35,486 bases of DNA from Christensenella sp. UBA1750 (GCA_002315655.1 DCHO01000033.1:32283-67768); one strand, 5' to 3'; positions 14,816 through 22,780 are shown, counted from the stretch's first letter. Notes: generated by a model from the sequence alone, not told the origin. Program-made: numbers and translations.

Positions 14816-16267
14816 TCATTCTGTAAATTCGTCCGCGGTTCTGTACTTTTGATCCTTGCTGCGCGGCGTTTCGGGTTTTGTCAGCCGGATGGCTCCCGAT
14901 TTAACAAGAGGGTTCAGATACCGTCGGAGTGCATATTCTCCCGAGGAAAGCCCCAGATACTTTATGATCTCTGCCCTTGTGCGTGCGGTGCGGCAGAAGG
15001 AAAGCAGCTGTTTATCGTCTTCTGTATCGTTGGTGGTTGGTTGTTCTGTATGATTGCAGAGCACGACCTTAAATGTGCTTCTGGAATCAACGAACACGGG
15101 CGCGGGGAGAGAATGCTGCTGCATGGCAAAACGGATCGTCGGAATGCCGGAGTAACGGTTTTCCGTCTCCCCCAAGGTTTCCATGGCGGTCACAAGAACC
15201 GGGTTGCGCGTGTCCGGCTGCGTGTGCCCCAGCTGGTCTATGGTCAATCGCCCGTACAGTCCGCCCGGATTCGTGATTTCCATGCGATCTGTATACATCG
15301 TGAGCTGAATGGGCATTCCTTCTGTATGAAAGCTGTAATCCCGGTGCACCAGCGCATTCAGAAGCGCTTCCCGAACGGCAATGATCGGATATTGCGGTAT
15401 GTTTTCCCGCATCCCGGTTTGGGCGTTGATTCGGATTGCTGTTTTCATATTGCTGCGTACAAAGGCGAGCGCTGTCTCCAGCATTTCTGATAAGGTGCCC
15501 TCAATTCGCTTGGTATCGGAAAAACGGTTGCCGTCTTCGTCGGGAATCCCCAGTGTGGTTCCGGGAACACTGGTTGCGAGAATGCTTAATTGCGGGTATG
15601 CGGCCTGAGGTAAGAAACCGAACAGCAAAAGTGCGGTCAGGGTGACGCGGCCTTCTCTTGTGATGCCATTCAGTTCATATTGCTCCTCCAATGGCAGGAC
15701 GGCCAGATTCGGTCTTTCTCTGCGCTTGATTGCAATGTACGCATTGACTTTTTCCATGTCCAGGGCGCGTAGAGAAATGCCTTCCGCGATTCGGATATCA
15801 TCTCTGTATTTTTTGCGGAAGGCTTCATAGCTGTAAACCTCATATTCGGTCATCGGCTTGTCCGCATCCCCGGTGCGGATGTAGGAACCCTGCAACCGCC
15901 CTTTCGCGGTTTTGAAGCAGGGGCGCTCGGAAAGATCGACAGGAGGAACCTCCGCCGAAACAAAGAGCAGTCCGTTTTCCTCGCAGACCGTAAACACAGG
16001 GCGGATCACAGGGGTCATTTGTTCACAGTATTCCATGATTTTTTTCTGTAAATCCTGTGCATCGTAGACCCCGACCTTTGCAAAGCCGTTCTGTTCATCC
16101 AGACCGAACACAAGGATACCGCCGCAATCCTGATTGGAAAAGGCGGATATGGTATCATAAAGCCGTTCGGGGCATCCGAAATGTGCCGATTTCACTTCTG
16201 TCGTTTGTCCCTCACAGCCCCGGAGCCTGATTTGTTCGATCATTTCATGCAATTCCCGTTCAACCAT
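14816..16267 (-). CDS. AlbA_2 (Schlafen-like) domain protein with ATPase-like C-terminus, probable transcriptional regulator
   Basis: A 483-residue protein of the COG2865 type. The N-terminal AlbA_2/Schlafen domain (about 1-130) shows E-V-K-S (TTEVKSAHFG), ISAFSNQDCGGILVFGLDE and the QGSYIRTGDADKPMT loop. The middle/C-terminal part resembles the HATPase_c_4 fold (IIAVREALLNALVHRDYSFH, NPGGLYGRLT) and ends in a winged-helix-like region (RTRAEIIKYLGLSSGEYALR). Such proteins are often annotated as RecG-related or as DNA-binding regulators; direct function is rarely known. The AGGGAGGGAG ribosome site lies just upstream. The promoter region carries six copies of an 8-base motif, suggesting autoregulation (inference). 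A role in defence is possible, since Schlafen-type domains occur in such genes, but nothing here proves it. Confidence 0.85.
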   Translation of the reverse strand: MVERELHEMIEQIRLRGCEGQTTEVKSAHFGCPERLYDTISAFSNQDCGGILVFGLDEQNGFAKVGVYDAQDLQKKIMEYCEQMTPVIRPVFTVCEENGLLFVSAEVPPVDLSERPCFKTAKGRLQGSYIRTGDADKPMTEYEVYSYEAFRKKYRDDIRIAEGISLRALDMEKVNAYIAIKRRERPNLAVLPLEEQYELNGITREGRVTLTALLLFGFLPQAAYPQLSILATSVPGTTLGIPDEDGNRFSDTKRIEGTLSEMLETALAFVRSNMKTAIRINAQTGMRENIPQYPIIAVREALLNALVHRDYSFHTEGMPIQLTMYTDRMEITNPGGLYGRLTIDQLGHTQPDTRNPVLVTAMETLGETENRYSGIPTIRFAMQQHSLPAPVFVDSRSTFKVVLCNHTEQPTTNDTEDDKQLLSFCRTARTRAEIIKYLGLSSGEYALRRYLNPLVKSGAIRLTKPETPRSKDQKYRTADEFTE

Positions 16268-16287
16268 TGCTCTCCCTCCCTCTGTTT

Positions 16288-16451
16288 CTTATGTTACCAC
16301 GAAAGAATAAAATAGTAAACAGAGAACATAAGACAAATATCGAAAAAGCTTATGTTATTTCGACAGAATGTGAAATAACATAAGCTTTTATATAAGAAAA
16401 GCAGAAACAACATAAGATGTTCTCTTGGGTTGTTTCGCTTTTTCTTATGTT
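16288..16451. promoter_or_regulatory. Cluster of six CTTATGTT/AACATAAG motifs (candidate operators)
   Basis: CTTATGTT occurs at 16288-16295, 16349-16356 and 16444-16451, and its complement AACATAAG at 16325-16332, 16377-16384 and 16409-16416. The middle pair is the core of a perfect 17-bp inverted repeat (16345-16361 and 16372-16388). A plausible minus-strand promoter (TTTACT 16319-16314, 17 bases, TAACAT 16296-16291) is overlapped by the first motif. The cluster fills the gap between exonuclease III and the AlbA_2 gene. Confidence 0.8.
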
Positions 16452-17205
16452 ATTCTGCCAGCGTCAGTGTGATGGGGCAATGGTCGGAGCCGAACACATC
16501 GCTGCGGATGCCCGCGTCCGTGACCTTTTCATACAGGCGATCAGAGACGAGGAAATAGTCGATGCGCCAGCCCGTGTTGCGCTCCCGCGCTTTGAAGCGG
16601 TAGCTCCACCAGGAATATGCGCCCACAAGGTCGGGATTGCGCTTGCGGAAGGTGTCGGTAAAGCCGGAGGCGAGCAATTCCGTCATTTTCGCCCGCTCTT
16701 CATCGGAAAAGCCCGCGCTCATGTGGTTCGTGTCGGGGTTCTTGATGTCAATCTCCTCATGCGCCACATTCATGTCGCCGGTCACAATGACGGGCTTTTG
16801 CGCGTCCAGTTTGAGCAGGTAGGCGCGGAAATCGTCCTCCCACTTCATGCGGTAGGCAAGGCGTTTGAGCTCGTCCTGCGAATTGGGCGTGTAGACGCAG
16901 ATGAAGAAAAAGTCGGCAAATTCCAGCGTGATGACGCGGCCTTCGTGGTCGTGCTCCTCAATGCCAAGGCCGTAAGTGACCGCCAGAGGTTCGGCTTTCG
17001 TGAACACCGCCGTGCCGGAATAGCCCTTCTTTTCGGCGTAATTCCAGAAGGCGTAGTAGCCCTCCGGGGCAAAATCGGTCTGCCCCGCTTGCAGCTTGCT
17101 TTCCTGAATGCAGAAAATGTCGGAATTTTGCGCGGTGAAAAATTCGTCAAAGCCGTGGGTGCGGCAGGCTCTAAGGCCGTTTACGTTCCATGAGGTGAGA
17201 AGCAT
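16450..17205 (-). CDS. exoA: Exodeoxyribonuclease III (AP endonuclease family)
   Basis: A 251-residue DNA repair enzyme of the ExoIII/APE1 family, which cuts at abasic sites and trims 3' ends in base excision repair. Family motifs appear in order: SWNVNGLR (N7), CIQESKLQ (catalytic metal ligand E35), YTPNSQ, VTGDMNVAHEEID, WRIDYFLVS and the final GSDHCPITL with the catalytic Asp-His. Length is normal. GGGAGG precedes the ATG. It is transcribed divergently from tadA over overlapping promoters, and its stop codon touches the last of the AACATAAG-type motifs. The family is firm; the symbol follows the Firmicute name (xth in enterics). Confidence 0.95.
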   Translation of the reverse strand: MLLTSWNVNGLRACRTHGFDEFFTAQNSDIFCIQESKLQAGQTDFAPEGYYAFWNYAEKKGYSGTAVFTKAEPLAVTYGLGIEEHDHEGRVITLEFADFFFICVYTPNSQDELKRLAYRMKWEDDFRAYLLKLDAQKPVIVTGDMNVAHEEIDIKNPDTNHMSAGFSDEERAKMTELLASGFTDTFRKRNPDLVGAYSWWSYRFKARERNTGWRIDYFLVSDRLYEKVTDAGIRSDVFGSDHCPITLTLAE

Positions 17206-17237
17206 GGTTTTTCCTCCCGTTTCGTCATTTCTCTATC

Positions 17238-17286
17238 GTTATAGCACACAATGTCCTTTGGCGCAACTGAAAAAGTGTGCTATAAT
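17238..17286. promoter_or_regulatory. Divergent overlapping promoters for exoA and tadA
   Basis: Plus strand: TTGGCG (17258-17263), 17 bases, TATAAT (17281-17286) for tadA. Minus strand: TTGCGC (17266-17261), 17 bases, TATAAC (17243-17238) for exoA. The -35 boxes overlap, and the outer flanks form a perfect 11-bp inverted repeat (TTATAGCACAC 17239-17249, GTGTGCTATAA 17275-17285). Confidence 0.75.
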
Positions 17287-17309
17287 GGAGAAAAAGGGGG
17301 ACTTGCGGC

Positions 17310-17765
17310 ATGAGTGAGCACGAAGCATGGATGAAAATGGCTTTGGAGGAAGCGAAAAAGGGTGCGTCTTTGGGGGAAATTCCCGTGGGCGCGGTGATCG
17401 TGAAGGACGGAAAACTATTGGCTTCCGCGCACAACGAGCGGGAGACAAACCATGATGTGACCGGGCACGCGGAGCTTTCCGCCATGCGGGAGGCCGGAAA
17501 AATGATGGGGCACTATGTTCTTTCCGGCTGCACGCTGTATGTCACCTTGGAGCCCTGCGTCATGTGTGCCGCCGCCATCGCCCAGGCGAGGCCGGAGTTG
17601 GTGGTGTTTGGCGCGTTTGATCGGGAGCAGGGCGGCTGCGGCAGCGTGTATGCCGTCACGCAGGACGCAAGGCTGCGGGGCAATGTGCCCGCAATCGGCG
17701 GCGTGCTGCGGGAGGAATGCGAAGCGCTGCTTAAAGGTTTTTTTACGGATAGGAGACAAAGATAG
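17310..17765 (+). CDS. tadA: tRNA-specific adenosine deaminase
   Basis: A 151-residue cytidine-deaminase-fold enzyme that converts A34 to inosine in tRNA-Arg(ACG), allowing it to read CGN codons. The zinc site is complete: H53-A-E55 (TGHAELSAM) and P-C83-x-x-C86 (EPCVMCAAAI). The sequence GEIPVGAVIVKDG and the late FGAFDREQGGCGSVYAV match TadA rather than cytosine or guanine deaminases. A ribosome site (AAAGGGGG) lies about 12 bases before the ATG. It is monocistronic, convergent with the P1B ATPase, and ends at a GC-rich palindromic repeat. It is distinct from the second deaminase-fold protein at 28.3 kb. Confidence 0.93.
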   Translation: MSEHEAWMKMALEEAKKGASLGEIPVGAVIVKDGKLLASAHNERETNHDVTGHAELSAMREAGKMMGHYVLSGCTLYVTLEPCVMCAAAIAQARPELVVFGAFDREQGGCGSVYAVTQDARLRGNVPAIGGVLREECEALLKGFFTDRRQR

Positions 17766-17770
17766 CAATA

Positions 17771-17794
17771 GGGCGGGGTGACCCCGCCCCTACC
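17771..17794 (-). repeat. GC-rich 24-nt palindromic repeat, copy 1
   Basis: Between the convergent tadA and P1B ATPase genes. Read on the minus strand, this 24-nt unit is identical to the one at 25816-25839. Its core is a perfect 9-bp inverted repeat (GGGCGGGGT, one central base, ACCCCGCCC). Its first bases (GGTAG on the minus strand) include the TAG stop codon of the ATPase. It can also act as a terminator stem. Confidence 0.85.
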
Positions 17795-19628
17795 TTCTGA
17801 GGCACCGCAGGGCGTTGAGGATCGCCAGCAGTGTCACGCCCACATCGGCAAGCACCGCAAGAAACAGAGGCGCGAACCCCAAAAGCGAGAGCAGCAGGAC
17901 GATAAATTTGACGGAAAGCGCGAAAATGATGTTCTCTTTGGCAATTTTTAGGGTTCTGCGGGCGATTTTTACCGCCAGCGGGATTTTCCGCACATCGTCG
18001 TCCATCAGCACAATGTCCGCGCTCTCAATCGCCGCGTCGCTGCCCAGCCCGCCCATGGCGATGCCCACGGACGCAAGCGCGAGCACAGGCGCGTCGTTCA
18101 CGCCGTCGCCCACGAACGCCACGGTTTTTCCGCCATTTATCATGGTTTCCACGATGCCTGCCTTGTCCTGCGGCAGCAGCTCGGCGTGCACCTCGGATAT
18201 TCCAAGCTTCCCACAGAGGCGTTCTGCGGGAGCTTTTTTGTCGCCCGTGAGCAGGACAAGCCGGGAAATGCCCATCTCTTTGAGGCGGGACAGGCCTTCC
18301 GCAGCTTCGGGCTTTACCGTGTCGGAAAGCCAAATGCAGCCCAAATATTCGGCATTTTTCGCCACATAGACGGGCGTGCCGATGCAATCCTCCGAAATAG
18401 GTTCAACGCCTAACCTTTCCATCAGGCGGCGGTTGCCCGCGTGGATGCGCTCGCCGCGATAGTCCGCCGAAATGCCGTTTCCCGGAAGCTCGGAGACGTT
18501 CGTGATTGCGTTTTCGTCGGTTTCCAGCTTATCGGCCTCGCGGATGGCGCGGGCGACGGGGTGGTTGGAAAAGTGTTCCGCAACGGCAGCGCAATGCAGC
18601 AGTTCGGCTTGGGAAATCCCTATCGGGCGCAGCTCTGTAATGGACAGTTTGCCCGTGGTCAGCGTGCCGGTCTTGTCAAAGGCAAAGGTGTCGCATTTGG
18701 CAAGGGTTTCCAGATCGGATGCGCCCTTGATGAGAATGCCCGCCCGGCTCGCCCCGCCGATGCCCCCGAAAAAGGACAGCGGCACCGAAATCACCAGAGC
18801 GCAGGGGCAGGAAATGACTAAGAAATTCAGGGCGCGGTAAATCCAGTCGCGGAAAAGCCCGAAGCCGAGCAGGGGCGGAAGAACCGCTAAAATCACGGCA
18901 GAAACCGTCACAATGGGCGTGTAAACTTTCGCAAATTTCGTGATGAACCGCTGGGTTTTCGCCTTCTTTTCGACGGAATTTTCCACAAGCTCCAAGATGC
19001 GCTGCACGGTGGATTCGGTGTAGGGCTTCGTCACACGCACGCGGATCACGCCGGACAGATTGACGCAGGAGGAAAGCACAACATCGCCCGGCGCGGCCTC
19101 CTGCGGCAGCGCTTCGCCTGTCAGTGCGGAGGTGTCCAGCGTGGTTGTGCCGGAGAGGATTACGCCGTCTAAGGGGATACGCTGTCCGGGGGGCACAAGC
19201 AACACATCTCCCACGCGGACTTCCTCGGGGGAGAGTACGACCCTCTGCCCGTCCCGCTCCATCACGGCTGCATCCGGGCGCAGAGCGGTCAGCGCGGAGA
19301 TGGCCTCCCGGCTCTTGCCTTCGGCCAAGTCCTCGCACAATTCGCCCACGGCGTAAAGCAGCAGCACCAGTACGGCTTCCGTGTATTCACCCAGCGCAAA
19401 CGCGCCCAGCGACGCTACAAGCATGAGCAGGTCTTCATTGAAAACGTCACCGTCTTTTATGGCTTCAAAGGTTTCAATGAACACGGGAAATCCGATGAGC
19501 GCATAGGGGAGCGCAAAGGTCAGCAGGCGCAAAAGCCCCTTTGTGGGCAGAAGGGCGGCGGCAAGCAGCAGTACGGCAGATAATATGATGCGAATCAGAT
19601 CGCGTTTTTGTTCCTTTTCCAGCTTCAT
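17790..19628 (-). CDS. P1B-type heavy-metal ATPase, Zn/Cd/Pb exporter class
   Basis: A 612-residue metal-pumping ATPase. The membrane metal site CPC (SCPCALVIS, residues about 274-276), the phosphorylation motif DKTGT (D318), the HP motif (SNHPVAR) and GDGVND are all present. The late K574 (SVKFIVLL) and the D595-V-G of ADVGVTLLAILNALR are the hallmark of the ZntA/CadA-like P1B-2 class, so Zn2+, Cd2+ or Pb2+ export is the best guess. Unlike many members it has no N-terminal metal-binding domain: the protein begins just before the first helices. The start at 19628 is chosen for AAGGTGAG 8 bases upstream; the longer frame to 19667 would overlap the operator. An ArsR/SmtB-like operator sits between promoter and start. 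Confidence 0.93.
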   Translation of the reverse strand: MKLEKEQKRDLIRIILSAVLLLAAALLPTKGLLRLLTFALPYALIGFPVFIETFEAIKDGDVFNEDLLMLVASLGAFALGEYTEAVLVLLLYAVGELCEDLAEGKSREAISALTALRPDAAVMERDGQRVVLSPEEVRVGDVLLVPPGQRIPLDGVILSGTTTLDTSALTGEALPQEAAPGDVVLSSCVNLSGVIRVRVTKPYTESTVQRILELVENSVEKKAKTQRFITKFAKVYTPIVTVSAVILAVLPPLLGFGLFRDWIYRALNFLVISCPCALVISVPLSFFGGIGGASRAGILIKGASDLETLAKCDTFAFDKTGTLTTGKLSITELRPIGISQAELLHCAAVAEHFSNHPVARAIREADKLETDENAITNVSELPGNGISADYRGERIHAGNRRLMERLGVEPISEDCIGTPVYVAKNAEYLGCIWLSDTVKPEAAEGLSRLKEMGISRLVLLTGDKKAPAERLCGKLGISEVHAELLPQDKAGIVETMINGGKTVAFVGDGVNDAPVLALASVGIAMGGLGSDAAIESADIVLMDDDVRKIPLAVKIARRTLKIAKENIIFALSVKFIVLLLSLLGFAPLFLAVLADVGVTLLAILNALRCLRR

Positions 19629-19647
19629 AGCATTTCTCACCTTCACA

Positions 19648-19671
19648 ATATATGAGCAACTGTTCATATAT
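19648..19671. promoter_or_regulatory. ArsR/SmtB-type metal-sensor operator
   Basis: ATATATGAGCA (19648-19658) and TGTTCATATAT (19661-19671) form an 11-bp inverted repeat with one mismatch and a 2-base centre. This matches the ATATGAACA-type operators bound by SmtB, ZiaR, CzrA and related sensors. It lies just downstream of the -10 box, where bound repressor would block transcription. The cognate repressor gene is not in the window. Confidence 0.8.
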
Positions 19672-19672
19672 A

Positions 19673-19701
19673 AGTTTAACCCAAATGCTGTGCGCTGTCA
19701 A
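19673..19701 (-). promoter_or_regulatory. Sigma-A promoter for the P1B ATPase
   Basis: Minus strand: TTGACA (19701-19696), 17-base spacer, TAAACT (19678-19673). The metal-sensor operator starts 1 base downstream. Confidence 0.75.
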
Positions 19702-19775
19702 GTGAAAGCAGAAATCCGAATGTTTCTGTAAATTTGTGAAAAAACATTAAGTTATTCGCATAACAGGAATTTCGC

Positions 19776-19805
19776 TTGATTCTTTTTACCCCTTTCGGCT
19801 ATAAT
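19776..19805 (+). promoter_or_regulatory. Sigma-A promoter for glyA
   Basis: TTGATT (19776-19781), 18-base spacer, TATAAT (19800-19805), leaving a 48-base leader. No purine or glycine riboswitch is visible. Confidence 0.7.
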
Positions 19806-19853
19806 AAAACCGAACAATATGTTTCTGTACTGTCTGAAAGGAGATTGAAAACG

Positions 19854-21089
19854 ATGATAGATATTGAACTGGTTTCCCGCACCGACCCCGAGGTTGCCGC
19901 GGCGATGGAGCAGGAATTGGGGCGGCAGCGCGACCACATTGAGCTGATCGCCTCCGAAAACTTTGTGTCTCCTGCCGTCATGGCGGCGATGGGCAGCCAT
20001 CTCACCAACAAATATGCCGAAGGCTATCCCGGCAAGCGCTATTACGGCGGCTGCCAGTATGTGGATATTGTGGAGGACTTGGCGCGCAAGCGTGCCTGCG
20101 AGCTGTTCGGCGCGGAGCACGCCAACGTGCAGCCCCATTCCGGCGCACAGGCGAACCTTTCCGTTTATTTTGCCCTGTTGAACCCCGGCGACACCATTTT
20201 AGGCATGAACCTTGCCCACGGCGGACACTTAACCCACGGCTCCCCCGTCAATATGTCCGGCAAATACTTCAACATCGTGCCCTACGGTGTTTCGGAAAAG
20301 GATGAGCGCATCGACTATGATGAGGTGCGCCGTCTGGCTCTGGAAACCAAGCCAAAGCTGCTGCTGGCGGGCGCGTCCGCGTATCCCCGCATCATTGATT
20401 TTGAAAAGCTTGCCGACATTGCAAAGGAAGTCGGCTGCCTGTTCATGGTGGACATGGCGCACATCGCGGGTCTCGTTGCGGCAGGTCTGCATCCCAATCC
20501 CGTGCCCTATGCCGACATTGTGACCACCACCACCCACAAGACTCTGCGCGGCCCCCGCGGCGGCATGATCCTGTGCAGGGAGCAGTACGCCAAGAAGATC
20601 GACAGCGGCATTTTCCCGGGAACGCAGGGCGGCCCCTTGATGCACGTCATCGCGGGCAAGGCCGTGTGCTTCAAGGAAGCGCAGAGCCCGGAATTTAAGG
20701 AATATCAGGGACAGATCATCAAAAACGCGCAGGTCATGGCGGCGGAACTGCAAAAGCACGGTCTGCGGCTGGTCTCCGGCGGCACGGACAACCACTTAAT
20801 GCTCATTGACTTAAATAACCTGAACCTGACCGGCAAGGAATTGGAGCATCGCCTGGATGCCGCCAACATCACCGCCAACAAGAACACCATTCCCTTTGAA
20901 ACCAAGTCCCCCTTCATCACCTCCGGCGTGCGCATCGGCACCCCCGCCGTCACCACCCGCGGCATGAAGGAAGAAGAAATGGTGAAGATCGCCTCGTGGA
21001 TCGCCACGCTGGCCAAGGAGGGCGATTCGGCCATTCCGCGGGTCAAGGCCGCCGTGCTTGATCTGTGTGAAAAATTCCCGCTGTACTAA
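19854..21089 (+). CDS. glyA: Serine hydroxymethyltransferase
   Basis: A 411-residue PLP enzyme that interconverts serine and glycine while charging tetrahydrofolate with a one-carbon unit. The PLP lysine is K229 in TTTTHKTLRGPRGG. Other hallmarks are HIELIASENFVSPAV near the N-terminus, YPGKRYYGGCQYVD, and VDMAHIAGLVAAG. ATG 19854 is chosen over the longer frame because AAAGGAG precedes it by 9 bases and because the family starts here. It is monocistronic, with its own promoter and terminator. Confidence 0.96.
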   Translation: MIDIELVSRTDPEVAAAMEQELGRQRDHIELIASENFVSPAVMAAMGSHLTNKYAEGYPGKRYYGGCQYVDIVEDLARKRACELFGAEHANVQPHSGAQANLSVYFALLNPGDTILGMNLAHGGHLTHGSPVNMSGKYFNIVPYGVSEKDERIDYDEVRRLALETKPKLLLAGASAYPRIIDFEKLADIAKEVGCLFMVDMAHIAGLVAAGLHPNPVPYADIVTTTTHKTLRGPRGGMILCREQYAKKIDSGIFPGTQGGPLMHVIAGKAVCFKEAQSPEFKEYQGQIIKNAQVMAAELQKHGLRLVSGGTDNHLMLIDLNNLNLTGKELEHRLDAANITANKNTIPFETKSPFITSGVRIGTPAVTTRGMKEEEMVKIASWIATLAKEGDSAIPRVKAAVLDLCEKFPLY

Positions 21090-21104
21090 ATTATCCGCAT
21101 ATTC

Positions 21105-21138
21105 CAAAGGCCGTCGGCAGTTCTGTCGGCGGCCTTTG
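21105..21138 (+). terminator. Terminator after glyA
   Basis: CAAAGGCCG (21105-21113) pairs with CGGCCTTTG (21130-21138). The next promoter's -35 begins two bases downstream. Confidence 0.7.
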
Positions 21139-21139
21139 C

Positions 21140-21177
21140 TTGACAGAAACGGGAAAATCGGCTATGCTCATTAGCAT
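21140..21177 (+). promoter_or_regulatory. Promoter and small palindrome upstream of the Rrf2 gene
   Basis: TTGACA (21140-21145), 17-base spacer, TATGCT (21163-21168). A short inverted repeat (ATGCT 21164-21168, AGCAT 21173-21177) overlaps the -10 and start of transcription and may be the Rrf2 autoregulatory site. Confidence 0.65.
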
Positions 21178-21207
21178 CAGGAAAAAGGCTTTCGGAGGGG
21201 ACGGAGA

Positions 21208-21630
21208 ATGAAGATTTCCGCAAAGGGCATTTACGGCGTGCAGACCATGGTAGCGCTGGCGCGGGGCTGCGGGGAAAACCTGCAGTCGGTCAAGTGCATT
21301 GCGGAGGCGCAGGGCATCCCTCAGGCCTTTTTGGAGCAGGTGATTTCCCCCCTGCGCAAGGCGGAATTGGTGATTTCCGTGCGGGGCGCGGGCGGCGGCT
21401 ATGCGCTGGCGAAGGAGCCAAAGGACATCACAATCGGGGAAATTCTGCGGGAGCTGGAAGGCCCGCTGGCCGCGGCGGACTGCCTCATCACCCCCTGCGA
21501 AAATGCCGGAATCTGCGCCATGCACCGGCTTTGGCAGATGATCTTTGACGGCATCAACGGATATTTGGACTCCATCACTTTGCAGGATGTGCTGAATCTG
21601 GACGGAATCAGCTGCAAAAAGAACGGATAA
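21208..21630 (+). CDS. Rrf2 family transcriptional regulator (IscR/CymR-like)
   Basis: A 140-residue winged-helix regulator. The N-terminal DNA-binding part reads MKISAKGIYGVQTMVALARG and LEQVISPLRKAELVISVRG, followed by the wing (GAGGGYALAKEP). The region around residue 92-105 holds three Cys and a His (ADCLITPCENAGICAMH), the layout used by IscR-type proteins to hold a 2Fe-2S cluster, so it may sense iron-sulfur status. Spacing of the first two Cys (x4) is one shorter than in IscR, so cluster binding is not certain; CymR-type control by cysteine metabolism is the alternative. The cysteine desulfurase gene begins 3 bases after its stop, a clear operon. Confidence 0.92.
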   Translation: MKISAKGIYGVQTMVALARGCGENLQSVKCIAEAQGIPQAFLEQVISPLRKAELVISVRGAGGGYALAKEPKDITIGEILRELEGPLAAADCLITPCENAGICAMHRLWQMIFDGINGYLDSITLQDVLNLDGISCKKNG

Positions 21631-21633
21631 ACT

Positions 21634-22767
21634 ATGGATAGAATTTATATGGACAACGCCGCGACCACCCGCGTTCGGGAGGAAGCGGCGGAAATGTACC
21701 TTCGCGTCATGCGGGAGAATTTCGGCAACCCGTCCTCCGTCCACGCCTTTGGGCGGGAGGCGGCGCGGGAGCTGAACGCGGCGCGAAAGACCGTGGCCAG
21801 GGTGCTGAACGCCGAAAAGGACGAGATATTCTTCACCTCCGGCGGCTCCGAGAGCGACAACTGGGCAGTAAAGGGCATTGCCCGCGCCCTTGCGCACAAG
21901 GGGAAACACATTATCACCACCGCATTTGAGCACCACGCCATTCTGCACACCTGCGAAGCGCTTGAAAAAGAGGGCTTTGATGTTACCTATCTGCCGGTTT
22001 CTGCCGATGGGCTTGTCTTGGTTGCGGACGTGGCAAACGCGATGCGGGAGGACACCGTTTTAGTCTCCGTCATGGCGGCGAACAACGAGGTGGGCTCGGT
22101 TCAGCCCATTGCTGAAATCGGTGCGCTGTGCCGGGATATGGGCGTGCTTTTCCACACCGACGCGGTGCAGGCGGCAGGGCACATTCCGCTGGACGTGAAG
22201 GCGCAGAACATCGACCTGCTCTCCCTCTCCGGGCACAAATTCTACGCGCCCAAGGGGACGGGCGTGCTTTACATCCGCAGGGGCATTGTTCCGCAAAACC
22301 TCATCGACGGCGGCGAACAGGAGAAGGGTCGCAGAGCCGGCACCGAGAACGTGCCCGCCATTGCCGCCATGGCCGTCGCTTTGCAACTTGCAGCACAGGA
22401 GATGCGGGAAGAAACCGAACGACTGACGGCACTTCGGGAGAAGCTGAAACGCGGCATTTCCGAAATCTGCCCCGAGGCGATTTTCAACGGAAAAGCGGGC
22501 TTGCCCGGGCATCTCAATGTCACCTTCCCCGGCATCGGCGGCGAAGCGCTGCTGCTCTCGTTGGACATGGCGGGCATTGCGATTTCCGCAGGTTCCGCCT
22601 GTACCGCCGGGTCGCTCGACCCCTCCCATGTGCTCCTTGCCATGGGTGTGGAAGAAGATTTAGTCAAGTCCTCCGTGCGGTTCTCCTTAGGGAAATACAA
22701 CACAGAAGAGGATGTGGACAGGGTGCTGGAAAAACTGCCAAACATTCTGCAAAGGCTCAGAAACTGA
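21634..22767 (+). CDS. Cysteine desulfurase (NifS/IscS-like)
   Basis: A 377-residue PLP enzyme that takes sulfur from cysteine for Fe-S clusters and thiolated tRNA. It starts with YMDNAATTRVREEAAE; the PLP lysine is K202 (SLSGHKFYAPKGTG), and the catalytic cysteine is C323 (SAGSACTAGSLDPSHVL). The C323 loop is of the IscS/NifS (group I) type. It is translationally close to the Rrf2 gene. No nifU/iscU scaffold or mnmA follows, so its partner must be elsewhere. Confidence 0.95.
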   Translation: MDRIYMDNAATTRVREEAAEMYLRVMRENFGNPSSVHAFGREAARELNAARKTVARVLNAEKDEIFFTSGGSESDNWAVKGIARALAHKGKHIITTAFEHHAILHTCEALEKEGFDVTYLPVSADGLVLVADVANAMREDTVLVSVMAANNEVGSVQPIAEIGALCRDMGVLFHTDAVQAAGHIPLDVKAQNIDLLSLSGHKFYAPKGTGVLYIRRGIVPQNLIDGGEQEKGRRAGTENVPAIAAMAVALQLAAQEMREETERLTALREKLKRGISEICPEAIFNGKAGLPGHLNVTFPGIGGEALLLSLDMAGIAISAGSACTAGSLDPSHVLLAMGVEEDLVKSSVRFSLGKYNTEEDVDRVLEKLPNILQRLRN

Positions 22768-22780
22768 CAAAATGTGACAG

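Noticed and set aside
21091..21948. Minus-strand open frame of 285 residues across the Rrf2 and desulfurase genes
   Set aside because: It is antisense to two well-recognised genes, and its sequence shows no family motif; GC-rich codon bias keeps opposite frames open.
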